From a virus: a stretch of DNA of 32,490 bases. Positions 14,902 through 22,758 of the stretch are shown here, piece after piece (the stretch's first letter is position 1; every line of letters starts with the position of its first letter). Location: positions 1-32,490 of the IMG/VR virus record IMGVR_UViG_3300022928_000079, one strand, 5' to 3'. The notes beneath the pieces were generated by a model that worked only from the letters and a program-made list of their open reading frames with translations, did no database searches and was not told where the DNA came from. A program made the translations under genes and the position numbers.

Positions 14902-16485
14902 ATGGATAAAATCAAAACCTTAGAGGAACTCATTGGCAAATTTCCCGATGGATTTCCTGATTTAACGTCTGCAGAAAATCAACATAGACACTCTGCAGAA
15001 CAATTTCATTTAGGTTCTCTCAATCTAAACACTTTCACAAAAGATTCAGAAACATATAAAATGTGGGAGTGGATGTTCAATCAAATGCCTAAACTTCGTT
15101 TGGTAAAGTGGGGTGACATTGAACAAATGAGACGAGATGATAAACTCATCACATTTAACGGTCTTCAGTTTCAGTGTAATACATATCATAGATTTCTACC
15201 ACAAGTATACACTTCAGGTCAACCCGACCCTGATATGCCAGGTTCAGTAGTTCCAGCAAAATTCAAAACTTCTAATCTAGATGGTGAACAAGTTACCATG
15301 GTAGATATTATTAGAGAAGAATTAAATGAAGGTGATTTTGTTGCAGATAATTTTGAACAGAGTGTTCAGTCAATGTATTATCACTCTGCAAAAGCACACT
15401 GGTTAGTTCAAAGTATTCAGAAAGATGGATTGTGGAATCCTATTCAAGGTTACACTACAAACGCTGGTGGTAAAACACAATTAAGAGTTCATCCAGGCAG
15501 TGTAAGGTCAGGTGTCTTTGAAGAAATGGAAGACCCAAACATGGAAATGTTGATATGGGATACTTTCAATCAATTAGAACATGTAAAATCTATGACACTT
15601 GATGAAACTATCGAATATTGGAAAGTGTTAGTAAACAATAAAGAAAATTCTGCTCATGATAATATGTCATTGTGTTGGACTAATCAAACTATAGAATTTC
15701 AATGTGATATGAGTAGTATAGACTTTAGAAAATATGTATATGCTCATAATGAAAAGGTTACAAGACTTGCAAAAGGTAAACCCTTAAACATTTACATAGG
15801 ATACGATAGTAATCATAATAATCTAGAAGAAATATGTAAGAGGTCTTTAGAGTTTACTATTAAAAAGTCTATTGGTGGTGGTCATTTAGTAGACTACAGC
15901 ACATTCAACCCTGAGATAAAATTTTTAGATGTATCTAAGATTCCCGAATATACTAGACCTTATGAGAATCAATCTACATGGTTTACATACAGCAGATTTC
16001 TAATCCCCTACTTAGAAAACTATGAAGGGTTTAGTTTGTTCATCGATGATGATTTCATATTTAAGAAGAATCCTTTGACCATGTTTTATTACCTAAATCC
16101 TGATGATGCAGTTGCATGTATTCAATATCCACAAATGAAACATGATGAAACTAAGTTTGATGGTGAAGTGAATATAGACTATCCATGTAAACTTTGGTCA
16201 TCTATGATGTTCTTTAATAATGGTCATCCCGATTGTAAGAAGTTGACACCTGAAGTTGTAAACACTTGGACTGGTGCTCAATTACATCAGTTTGAATGGA
16301 CTGATAAAATAAGTAAGATTCCTGAGAAATATATATTTGTGGAAGGATACGATGACCCTGAAGTGAAGTGGGATTACACTGGTATTCATTATACAAGAGG
16401 TGGGCCGTGGATAGATGGGATGGATTCTAGTCACATAAATAATTTAGAAGACTATAAAAGATTTAAAACAATGTTGCCTTTTTAG
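14902..16485 (+). CDS. GT8-like glycosyltransferase with long ParB-like N-terminal extension
   Basis: A 527-residue protein. The C-terminal half, from about residue 295 (LNIYIGYDSNHNNLEEICKRSL), has the features of a phage/bacterial GT-A glycosyltransferase: STWFTYSRFLIPYL at 358-371, the metal-binding acidic cluster FIDDDF with D382-D384, LWSSMMFFNNGHP at 431-443, and HYTRGGPW at 496-503. The N-terminal part (1-290) contains HWLVQSIQKDGLWNPIQGY and RVHPGSVR (residues 166-202), resembling the ParB/sulfiredoxin-like motif of an I..GL..PI segment followed by HPGS.R. A fusion of these two parts is unusual. The acceptor and sugar are unknown. Its position directly after the repeat fibers and before two oxygenases suggests virion protein or cell-surface glycosylation; this is inference. 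Confidence 0.75.
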   Translation: MDKIKTLEELIGKFPDGFPDLTSAENQHRHSAEQFHLGSLNLNTFTKDSETYKMWEWMFNQMPKLRLVKWGDIEQMRRDDKLITFNGLQFQCNTYHRFLPQVYTSGQPDPDMPGSVVPAKFKTSNLDGEQVTMVDIIREELNEGDFVADNFEQSVQSMYYHSAKAHWLVQSIQKDGLWNPIQGYTTNAGGKTQLRVHPGSVRSGVFEEMEDPNMEMLIWDTFNQLEHVKSMTLDETIEYWKVLVNNKENSAHDNMSLCWTNQTIEFQCDMSSIDFRKYVYAHNEKVTRLAKGKPLNIYIGYDSNHNNLEEICKRSLEFTIKKSIGGGHLVDYSTFNPEIKFLDVSKIPEYTRPYENQSTWFTYSRFLIPYLENYEGFSLFIDDDFIFKKNPLTMFYYLNPDDAVACIQYPQMKHDETKFDGEVNIDYPCKLWSSMMFFNNGHPDCKKLTPEVVNTWTGAQLHQFEWTDKISKIPEKYIFVEGYDDPEVKWDYTGIHYTRGGPWIDGMDSSHINNLEDYKRFKTMLPF

Positions 16486-16502
16486 GTAAATTGAGGTATA
16501 AT
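16474..16502 (+). promoter_or_regulatory. Sigma70-like promoter TTGCCT-N17-TATAAT
   Basis: TTGCCT (16474-16479), 17-bp spacer, perfect TATAAT (16497-16502), overlapping the 3' end of the glycosyltransferase gene. AAAGT follows, then ATG at 16508, with no Shine-Dalgarno. It may be a host-type promoter or a divergent late promoter (TATAATAA). Confidence 0.45.
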
Positions 16503-16507
16503 AAAGT

Positions 16508-17065
16508 ATGAACAGATTAATCTATACAGAAAATAATCAATTAATTATCAGAAAACCAAACGGTTTAGAGTGGGATTACGAAAACGTAGACAAACCTGAA
16601 TTAGGTTTTGATTATGACGTATTGGTATACGATGATATTGAAGTTGTCATTGAAAATTATGACTATAGCAAATGTTGGGATGATAACGAAAAAAGACCTC
16701 TAACAGATGGCGAAAAAACATTAATTGAACAATACATTGCAAACTCAGAACCACCAATCGGTGTAACACTTAACAATCAATTTGTTTCAGATTTGAATCA
16801 AAATGTAAAATTAAACATCAAAGAGTTTACTGAAAAGTATGGTTTTGATGATTTAACTGAAGTTACATTTGCTGGTAGGGAAGGTTCTAACCATCCTTAT
16901 AGGTCAAATGCAAGACGTGTAATGGAATATGCTGATGCACAATATGTAATTTATGATGGACTTGTTAATGAAATTTTTGCAACTAGAGAAGACCATTTAA
17001 AACCATTAGATGATTATATAAATCAATTACCAGTTCCAACGACATTACCCGACCATGAGAGGTAG
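16508..17065 (+). CDS. Unknown protein of the modification cassette
   Basis: A 185-residue acidic soluble protein (MNRLIYTENNQLIIRKPNGLEWDYENVDK...). The N-terminal third looks beta-rich, with several acidic/Tyr stretches (DYDVLVYDDIEVVIENYDYSKCWDD). The middle has LTDGEKTLIEQYIANSEPPIGVTLNNQF. The C-terminal half is helical and ends NQLPVPTTLPDHER. I do not recognise a catalytic motif. It begins its own unit (promoter at 16474-16502) and is followed after 3 nt by the first oxygenase, so it is probably cotranscribed with it. It could be a scaffold, substrate adaptor or structural protein. Confidence 0.65.
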   Translation: MNRLIYTENNQLIIRKPNGLEWDYENVDKPELGFDYDVLVYDDIEVVIENYDYSKCWDDNEKRPLTDGEKTLIEQYIANSEPPIGVTLNNQFVSDLNQNVKLNIKEFTEKYGFDDLTEVTFAGREGSNHPYRSNARRVMEYADAQYVIYDGLVNEIFATREDHLKPLDDYINQLPVPTTLPDHER

Positions 17066-17068
17066 GGA

Positions 17069-17776
17069 ATGGAAGTCGTCTATCTAGACAAACCCTTTAA
17101 AATAAAAGAGTTGCCGTTAAAAGACATCTATGTTTTAGATGATTATCTTGCACCTGAACTTTGGCATCATTTTGATAAACAGATTTCTGAAAGTAGTATA
17201 TGGTCAAAGACTAATCAAGTAAATGCTGACAGTCCAACTGGATTACCTCATCACCAGTTTTGGGGTGCAACATATTTTAGAGGTGATGGAAGAATAGAAG
17301 ACGGGATGTCTCAGTCGGATGTTTTATTTGCAAAGTATTTCAATAGAAGAGTTCAAACTGAGTTTGGTTTTAAGTGGGTAAGATTTCAGTATATGGGACT
17401 TAATTCTCAAACTCAAGGTTTACAAGGAACTACTCATTCGGATTGTGAAGACCATGATGAATGGAATATATCATTTCTTTATTATCCAAATAGATATTGG
17501 AATCCAAAGTGGGGTGGTTCATTGAGATTATACGATGAACATCAAAGAGGAATTGATGGACGTGATGAACATGTCAAGAATCATCAAATAGCAGAAATAG
17601 AATTTAAACCAAACAGATTAATTATGTTTGATGGTAGGATTCCACATGGTGCTGATGCACCTCATCCGTCTGCAAGATATATAGATAGAAGGTCATTAGT
17701 TTTAAGAGGAGACGAAGTAAGACTAGTTGACGAGGAAGAATTTTTTTATGCCAACGATAGATTTTCACACGTATGA
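17069..17776 (+). CDS. 2-oxoglutarate/Fe(II) dioxygenase, prolyl-hydroxylase-like
   Basis: A 235-residue protein. The double-stranded beta-helix signature is visible: HSD at 123-125 (first His and Asp of the iron triad), WNISFLYYPNRYWNPKWGGSL at 132-151, the distal His in FDGRIPHGAD (H193), and Arg at 207/208 in RRSLV for 2-oxoglutarate. This matches the P4H-like family that hydroxylates proline or other residues using oxygen and 2-oxoglutarate; the substrate here is not known. GAGAGG lies upstream of the ATG, 3 nt after the previous stop. Its 3' end overlaps the next gene by 29 nt. Proline-rich repeat fibers and a polyproline hinge encoded nearby are attractive candidate substrates (inference). 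Confidence 0.82.
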   Translation: MEVVYLDKPFKIKELPLKDIYVLDDYLAPELWHHFDKQISESSIWSKTNQVNADSPTGLPHHQFWGATYFRGDGRIEDGMSQSDVLFAKYFNRRVQTEFGFKWVRFQYMGLNSQTQGLQGTTHSDCEDHDEWNISFLYYPNRYWNPKWGGSLRLYDEHQRGIDGRDEHVKNHQIAEIEFKPNRLIMFDGRIPHGADAPHPSARYIDRRSLVLRGDEVRLVDEEEFFYANDRFSHV

Positions 17777-18602
17777 TGCAGACACCGTAAAGAACTTTAA
17801 ACCAGTTCTTGCGAAGAATATTGTTCCTGAATGGTGGAAAGATATTAAAGTTGCAGAATTAAACAAGGGACAAGTTCAACAAACAATTCGTGCTTGTCCA
17901 GCAATGGATGATTGGTTAAAGAGTGGATGGATTATAACTGCAAATAGAGATATAGAAGTTATCAATGGAACTAATCCTGAAGATGATGGAGAGACAACTA
18001 AAGTTGCAGCATTCGACCCTAGTGGTCAAGATTATCATTCACGTAGTCATCCTACAACTCAATTTGCAGATGCATTCGAATACTTAGGTAAAGGAAGTCA
18101 GATAAAGGATGCATTTAAAATGAGAAATGCATGGAATGTAAAAACACCTCCAGGCTATTCTTGTTTTTATCTAGACCCTTTCTTATTTCAGAATAAATAT
18201 TTTGCAACATGGCAAGGTATAATTGATACCGACACCTTTAATGTTGGTATGGACAATGCACAAATAATTTTTTATCCTAAGGTAGACCATTCGTTTGTTA
18301 TCAAATCAGGAACACCTCTAGTGCAAATCATTCCATTCAAAAGAGAAACATGGAATGCAACTTATACAGTTAAGACACATAAGTCATGGACAGATAATCG
18401 TGGGACAGGTTCCTCAGAGTTTGAAGACACACCTACGAGTAAATCGATGCAAGAATGGGGACAATTAATGGAAGAGGAGACTGTAAGAAACTTTGGGCCA
18501 TATAGAGGAAAGGGATATTGGAAACCTAAAGGTAAAATGTTTAATGAAGAGAGTCCACCACCCGAATGTCCTTTCCACCAAGGAGAAGAAGATGGCAGTT
18601 AG
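17748..18602 (+). CDS. Unknown conserved-looking protein between two oxygenases
   Basis: A 284-residue protein. I chose the ATG at 17748 (MPTIDFHTYDADTVKNFKPVL) because the frame opens only slightly further upstream with a TTG at 17727 and no better ribosome site; the overlap with the oxygenase is 29 nt. Features: IVPEWWKDIKV near residue 25, IRACPAMDDWLKSGWII near 48-64, NVKTPPGYSCFYLDPF near 140, FYPKVDHSFVIKSGTPLVQIIPFKRE near 182-205, and a C-terminal CPFHQGEEDGS. I recall similar proteins with the TPPGYS...GTPLVQxIPFKRE pattern in phages and marine bacteria, but without known activity. A cupin-like fold is conceivable. Its coupling to both oxygenase genes argues for a shared process. Confidence 0.7.
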   Translation: MPTIDFHTYDADTVKNFKPVLAKNIVPEWWKDIKVAELNKGQVQQTIRACPAMDDWLKSGWIITANRDIEVINGTNPEDDGETTKVAAFDPSGQDYHSRSHPTTQFADAFEYLGKGSQIKDAFKMRNAWNVKTPPGYSCFYLDPFLFQNKYFATWQGIIDTDTFNVGMDNAQIIFYPKVDHSFVIKSGTPLVQIIPFKRETWNATYTVKTHKSWTDNRGTGSSEFEDTPTSKSMQEWGQLMEEETVRNFGPYRGKGYWKPKGKMFNEESPPPECPFHQGEEDGS

Positions 18603-19293
18603 ATTATTATTTCCAACACACGTATTTCATAGAAATCTTTTACAAGAAGGATTGGATGATAGTAGAGGTGTCTCTGAAGAATACTTGGGTATGTTAAAAG
18701 ATGAAATGGATGCAATGAGAAAAAGAGACCCAGTGGGTAGACAACTCTCAAATGCATACACTGGTTGGCAATCTAAAGATGGTTGTGAGTCCTCTCCGAT
18801 ATTTCAAAAACTAATCAATAGAATTGAACACTTATTTTATGATGAAGTGTTTCCTTTTCATGGTTTGAATCCACAAATCGCACATATGAGATTAGGTAAT
18901 TGTTGGGCAAACATAAACGATTTCCTTGCATGGAACAAACCACACTTACACAATGGTTGTTGGTATAGTGGTGTATTCTATATTCATGCAGATGGTGACG
19001 AAGGATGTTTTACAGCAGTTGATACACATGCAAAGGTAGTTGCAGACTTTCCACACTCTCCAAGAGGTGCTACAAGTTGGGACTTTGACCCAAAAAGTGG
19101 AGAACTTGTATTGTTTCCTAGTGGACTTATGCATATGGTAGAACCTAATCCTACTAAAAAGGATAGGTATAGTGTATCATTCAATATAGAAATGCACTAT
19201 GATACACCTACTGCAAATGCTGGTGAAATAGAAAATTACAATCCTGATGAATTTGTCTTTGATTTGGACGAGAGAGGGAACCCAATCTTCTAA
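18592..19293 (+). CDS. Second 2OG-Fe(II) oxygenase
   Basis: A 233-residue protein. The ATG at 18592 has AGGAG at 18581-18585 and overlaps the preceding stop by 11 nt; a longer in-frame reading from 18493 would lie inside the previous gene. The core is NKPHLHNGCWYSGVFYIHADG (H118 and H120), then GELVLFPSGLMHMVEPN (H181) and DRYSVSFNIE (R192). This is the arrangement I associate with the 2OG-FeII_Oxy_5 type family (HxH...SGVxY...LVLFPSxxxHxV...RxSxSFN). It is not closely related to the oxygenase at 17069, so two different hydroxylases are encoded. The substrate is unknown. The unit ends here; a late promoter for the next gene overlaps its stop. Confidence 0.82.
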   Translation: MAVRLLFPTHVFHRNLLQEGLDDSRGVSEEYLGMLKDEMDAMRKRDPVGRQLSNAYTGWQSKDGCESSPIFQKLINRIEHLFYDEVFPFHGLNPQIAHMRLGNCWANINDFLAWNKPHLHNGCWYSGVFYIHADGDEGCFTAVDTHAKVVADFPHSPRGATSWDFDPKSGELVLFPSGLMHMVEPNPTKKDRYSVSFNIEMHYDTPTANAGEIENYNPDEFVFDLDERGNPIF

Positions 19294-19296
19294 ATA
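19289..19296 (+). promoter_or_regulatory. T4-type late promoter variant TCTAAATA, flush with start codon
   Basis: TCTAAATA overlaps the preceding stop codon; GTTGT follows and then ATG at 19302. There is no Shine-Dalgarno. Same 5-nt spacing as at 6030, 9670 and 26969. Confidence 0.6.
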
Positions 19297-19301
19297 GTTG
19301 T

Positions 19302-19562
19302 ATGGAAGAAATAACTTTACAACCTCATTTACTTTGGGATATTATTATCACACTCATAGTGGTTCCAGCAGGATTTCTTGTGAGGTCTCTTCTAGCAGAA
19401 CAGAAACGTATCGACATTCTTATTAATAAAACAAGAGAAGAAATCGCTAAAGATTACGTAACACGTGACCAAGTCGAACAAGATTTCGAAAGAATTCTTA
19501 ACTCTATTCAGAGAATAGACGAGAAAATCGACAAACTTCAAACTAAGACATACTTCGAATAG
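19302..19562 (+). CDS. Small membrane protein with one TM helix and coiled coil
   Basis: An 86-residue protein. Residues about 10-31 (LLWDIIITLIVVPAGFLVRSLL) form one hydrophobic helix; residues 33-82 are charged and heptad-like (QKRIDILINKTREEIAK, ILNSIQRIDEKIDKLQTK). There is no cleavable signal. Such an N-in anchor plus periplasmic or cytoplasmic coiled coil could fit an inner-membrane spanin, a holin-like protein or a membrane-linked assembly protein. No lysin or partner spanin gene is next to it, so lysis is only one option. It lies just ahead of gp13 and has its own leaderless-type promoter. Confidence 0.7.
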   Translation: MEEITLQPHLLWDIIITLIVVPAGFLVRSLLAEQKRIDILINKTREEIAKDYVTRDQVEQDFERILNSIQRIDEKIDKLQTKTYFE

Positions 19563-19574
19563 GTTCAAAAAACG

Positions 19575-19582
19575 TATAAATA
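19575..19582 (+). promoter_or_regulatory. T4-type late promoter, perfect TATAAATA
   Basis: TATAAATA 18 nt upstream of the gp13 ATG. It is followed by GTAAGAGGAG, giving a short leader carrying the ribosome binding site. Confidence 0.75.
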
Positions 19583-19601
19583 GTAAGAGGAGAACTTACT
19601 A
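19581..19601 (+). promoter_or_regulatory. Ribosome binding site of gp13 presented in a hairpin loop
   Basis: TAGTAAG (19581-19587) pairs with CTTACTA (19595-19601); the loop is AGGAGAA, which is the Shine-Dalgarno. The last A of the stem is the first base of the start codon. Confidence 0.5.
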
Positions 19602-20416
19602 TGGCAGAACCAAACAGCAAAGCAGGATTAAAAGAATACATCAAGAGAAAACTTGGTGCCCCTGTTCTTGAAATCAATGTCGATGACGACCAATTTGACG
19701 ACAGAATAGACGAAGGTTTACAATATTTTCGTGAGTATCATTATGATGGTTCTATCAAAATGTATCTCAAACATCAACTTACGTCAGATAAATTAACTGC
19801 AATGAGAGGTGATGAAGACTTCACTGAAAGTGCAGCGGGAACTCATGCGTATACTGATGAAACTTTTAAACAACAAAACAATTATATTGTCTTACCTGAA
19901 TATGTATTATCAGTTATAAACATATTCCCGTTCAACGACAAACACAATCTTAACATGTTTGACCTTAGATATCAACTAAGATTGAATGATATCTATGATT
20001 TAACATCTACAAACATTCTACAATACTCAATGATACAACAACATATCAGTTTGTTAGACCAAATGCTTGTTGGTCAACAACCTATCAGATATAATACACA
20101 TATGAATAGATTGTATCTTGATATGAACACTCGTAATATAAATGCAGATGAGTATATCATTATCGAGTGTTATAGAAAACTAGACCCAACAGACTTCACT
20201 GATATTTACAATGATATGTGGTTGAAAAAATATTGCACTGCATTAGTCAAGTATCAATGGGGTGAAAACCTTTCTAAATTCCAAGGTATACAGTTGCCTG
20301 GGGGTGTAACATTAGATGGGTCTCAAATGAAACAGGAAGCACAAGAAGAGATTACAAGATTAGAAGAAGAGTCCCGACTGAATTTTGAAATGCCAGTCAT
20401 GGACATGATGGGTTAA
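19601..20416 (+). CDS. gp13: Neck protein gp13
   Basis: A 271-residue protein (T4 gp13 is about 309). The N-terminus KAGLKEYIKRKLGAPVLEINVDDDQFDDRIDEGLQYFREYHYDG is characteristic of the T4-like head-completion/neck protein, as are ILQYSMIQQHISLLDQML and the mid-region RLYLDMNTRNINADEYIIIECYRKLDP. gp13 and gp14 join the packaged head to the tail. It is preceded by a perfect late promoter and a ribosome site in a hairpin loop, and is followed after 4 nt by gp14. The acidic C-terminal helix (QEAQEEITRLEEESRLNFEMP) is typical. Confidence 0.92.
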   Translation: MAEPNSKAGLKEYIKRKLGAPVLEINVDDDQFDDRIDEGLQYFREYHYDGSIKMYLKHQLTSDKLTAMRGDEDFTESAAGTHAYTDETFKQQNNYIVLPEYVLSVINIFPFNDKHNLNMFDLRYQLRLNDIYDLTSTNILQYSMIQQHISLLDQMLVGQQPIRYNTHMNRLYLDMNTRNINADEYIIIECYRKLDPTDFTDIYNDMWLKKYCTALVKYQWGENLSKFQGIQLPGGVTLDGSQMKQEAQEEITRLEEESRLNFEMPVMDMMG

Positions 20417-20420
20417 TATT

Positions 20421-21296
20421 ATGCCAACAAACGTATTTTTTAACCATGCAGTTCAAACTGAACAACACCTTTACGAGGATTTAGTAGTTGAGTCTTTGAG
20501 AATGTATGGACATGAGACCTTTTATCTACCAAGAGAGATTGTAGAAGAAGACTCCATCTTTGGAGAAGATATACAATCTAAGTTTGGTGATTCATATAGT
20601 GTCGAAATGTATATTGAAAATACAGAAGGATTTGAGGGTGAGGGAGACCTCATGTCTAAGTTTGGTATTGAAGTAAGAGACCAAGCAACCTTTATAATAT
20701 CTCTACGTTCATGGGAAAGGTTCATTTCCTTAGATTCAAACCTTGCAACATCACTAAGACCAAACGAAGGAGACTTGATTTACTTCCCTTTAAGTGGTTC
20801 TATGTTCGAAATTAAATTTGTAGAACACGAGAATCCTTTCTATCAAGTTGGTAAACTATTCGTATTCAAACTACAATGTGAATTGTTCGAATACAGTGGA
20901 GAAGATTTCGATACTGGAAATATCAATATAGATTTAATAGAAGACCAACAAGCATATCAAATCGGAGTGACACTTGCAAGTTCTTACACTGGTGGTGACG
21001 GTAATTATCTTGCCAATGAAAACATCACAACAGTCATAGATAGTGTAACTACAACGGTTGGAGAGGTTGTAAGTTGGACACCTTCAACTAGAAAACTTAT
21101 GATAAAAGATAACACTAGAACACTTCAAGTTGGTGATACGATTACTGGTGCAAACGGAACTGCAAGAGAAATTACATCGATTGATGATGTGATGGATATG
21201 ACAAACGACCCACAAGCAGATAATAAAGACTTTGAAACAAAAGCAGATAACTACTTAGACTTCTCAGAGACAAATCCATTCGGTGAGGTTACATAA
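20421..21296 (+). CDS. gp14: Neck protein gp14
   Basis: A 291-residue protein (T4 gp14 is about 256). It starts PTNVFFNHAVQTEQHLYEDLVVESLRMYGHETFYLPREIV, the hallmark of T4-like gp14, and continues with FGDSYSVEMYIENTEGFEGEGDLMSKFGIEVRDQATFIISLRSWERF. Residues about 190-255 are an extra beta-rich stretch (GDGNYLANENITTVIDSVTTTVGEVVSWTPSTRKL...LQVGDTITGANGTAREITSI) that looks inserted before the conserved acidic end DNKDFETKADNYLDFSETNPFGEV. It works with gp13 in head-tail joining. The stop overlaps the gp15 ATG as TAATG. Confidence 0.92.
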   Translation: MPTNVFFNHAVQTEQHLYEDLVVESLRMYGHETFYLPREIVEEDSIFGEDIQSKFGDSYSVEMYIENTEGFEGEGDLMSKFGIEVRDQATFIISLRSWERFISLDSNLATSLRPNEGDLIYFPLSGSMFEIKFVEHENPFYQVGKLFVFKLQCELFEYSGEDFDTGNINIDLIEDQQAYQIGVTLASSYTGGDGNYLANENITTVIDSVTTTVGEVVSWTPSTRKLMIKDNTRTLQVGDTITGANGTAREITSIDDVMDMTNDPQADNKDFETKADNYLDFSETNPFGEVT

Positions 21297-22345
21297 TGTT
21301 TGGAACCCATTTTTATAATGAAACTATTAAAAGAAGTGTATCTATTTTTGGAACACTCTTTAATAATATCAAAGTTAAAAAAATCAAAGACGATGGAACT
21401 GTTCTAACAGAACAATTAGTTCCTATTTCATACGGCCCAAAACAAAAGTTTCTACAGAGACTTGCAGAGGAACCAAATCTAAATGATGGTAATAGAAGTG
21501 CAATCTCATTACCACGTATGGCATTTCAGTTAAGTGGGTTTGAATATGACCAAGCAAGACAACAAAACAAACTTATAAGACATAGTAAAACAACCTTAGA
21601 GACGGGTGGAAGTAATAGAAAGTATCAATACAATCCAGCACCTTACAATTTATCATTTACATTAGACATTCTTGCAAAAAATATGCATGATGCATTACAA
21701 ATTGTCGAACAAATTTTACCATATTTCCAACCTGAATATACAGTTGCAATGAAAATGATTGATGATATGTCGGACACTAGAGACGTTCCAATCATTTTAA
21801 AAAGTGTATCTTACAGTGATGAATACGAATCAGACTTTTTAACAAGGAGAGTGATAACATATACAATGGAGTTTGATATGAAGTTATACTTCTTCGGCCC
21901 TGTATACACTGGTGGTATCATCAATTCAGTTATTGAAAGAGATTACATTACAGATGGTGTTAATGCTGGATTTACATCTACACAAATAGATAACAGTGGT
22001 CTAGTAAAAGAAGTTAAACACTATGAACCTGCTTTCTTAGAAACATCAAATGCAGTTTCTAATAACACAAGTGTGACTTTTGCAAGTGCAATAAATAGTA
22101 AGATAAGTGTAAACGATGAAGTATTCGGAACAAACTTATCGACAAATCCTACTGTTTCAAGTATCTCTGAAGATAGATTGACAGTTGGATTGTCTAGTGC
22201 TGTAACTTTAGATGCAAACACTAGACTTAAATTTGTAGGTTCTGTAGACCCATCCGATACGTTTGTGGTTGCAGAAACAGTGAGTTTTTATGATGACGGT
22301 GCTGATTCCACATACTCTGAGGATACAACAAGTGATTCAAGTTAA
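21296..22345 (+). CDS. gp15: Tail sheath stabilizer/terminator gp15
   Basis: A 349-residue protein (T4 gp15 is about 272). The N-terminus MFGTHFYNETIKRSVSIFGTLFNNIKV and YNPAPYNLSFTLDILAKNMHDALQIVEQILPYFQPEYTVAM are diagnostic of the gp15 ring that caps the sheath and binds the neck. The last ~100 residues are an extension: a beta domain (SKISVNDEVFGTNLSTNPTVSSISEDRLTVGLSSAVTLDANTRLKF) followed by an acidic Ser/Asp/Thr tail. This domain is absent from T4 gp15, as far as I recall. The next gene begins 2 nt after the stop. Confidence 0.92.
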   Translation: MFGTHFYNETIKRSVSIFGTLFNNIKVKKIKDDGTVLTEQLVPISYGPKQKFLQRLAEEPNLNDGNRSAISLPRMAFQLSGFEYDQARQQNKLIRHSKTTLETGGSNRKYQYNPAPYNLSFTLDILAKNMHDALQIVEQILPYFQPEYTVAMKMIDDMSDTRDVPIILKSVSYSDEYESDFLTRRVITYTMEFDMKLYFFGPVYTGGIINSVIERDYITDGVNAGFTSTQIDNSGLVKEVKHYEPAFLETSNAVSNNTSVTFASAINSKISVNDEVFGTNLSTNPTVSSISEDRLTVGLSSAVTLDANTRLKFVGSVDPSDTFVVAETVSFYDDGADSTYSEDTTSDSS

Positions 22346-22347
22346 TT

Positions 22348-22758
22348 ATGCCAAAAGATATAGACAAACAATTAAATAACCTTTTAGATATCGACAGCGA
22401 AATCAAAAAAGAAGCAAAGGTTGTTAAACTCCCTTCCCGTTCAGATAACATCGAAACGGACTACAAGTATGCACGAGAGAACCTCTACAACCTCGTAGAA
22501 CGTGGTCAGGATGCATTGGATGGAATCCTTGAACTATCTAAAGAGATGGAAAATCCACGTGCTTATGAGGTCGCTGGACAGATTCTAAGGACTACTGCCG
22601 ATGTTGCAGAGAAACTCTTAGATGTTCAAAAGAAAATTAAAGATTTAGAAAAGGAAGACGAACAGAAGATAGGAACACAACATAATCATTTATATGTTGG
22701 TTCTACATCAGAACTACAGAAGTTTCTGAAGAAGTCTAAAAAAGATGACACTCAATAA
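22348..22758 (+). CDS. gp16: Small terminase subunit gp16
   Basis: A 136-residue, mostly helical, charged protein (T4 gp16 is about 164). The central part ESDNIETDYKYARENLYNLVERGQDALDGILELSKEMENPRAYEVAGQILRTTADVAEKLLDVQKKIKDLEK in outline is the conserved oligomerisation and coiled-coil region of T4-like small terminases (DYxYARxNLYxLIxxGxxALxxxLxxAxxxxxPRAYEV). It helps gp17 recognise and cut concatemeric DNA. The gene overlaps gp17 by 14 nt, as usual for T4-like phages, so the subunits are made in a coupled way. Confidence 0.9.
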   Translation: MPKDIDKQLNNLLDIDSEIKKEAKVVKLPSRSDNIETDYKYARENLYNLVERGQDALDGILELSKEMENPRAYEVAGQILRTTADVAEKLLDVQKKIKDLEKEDEQKIGTQHNHLYVGSTSELQKFLKKSKKDDTQ

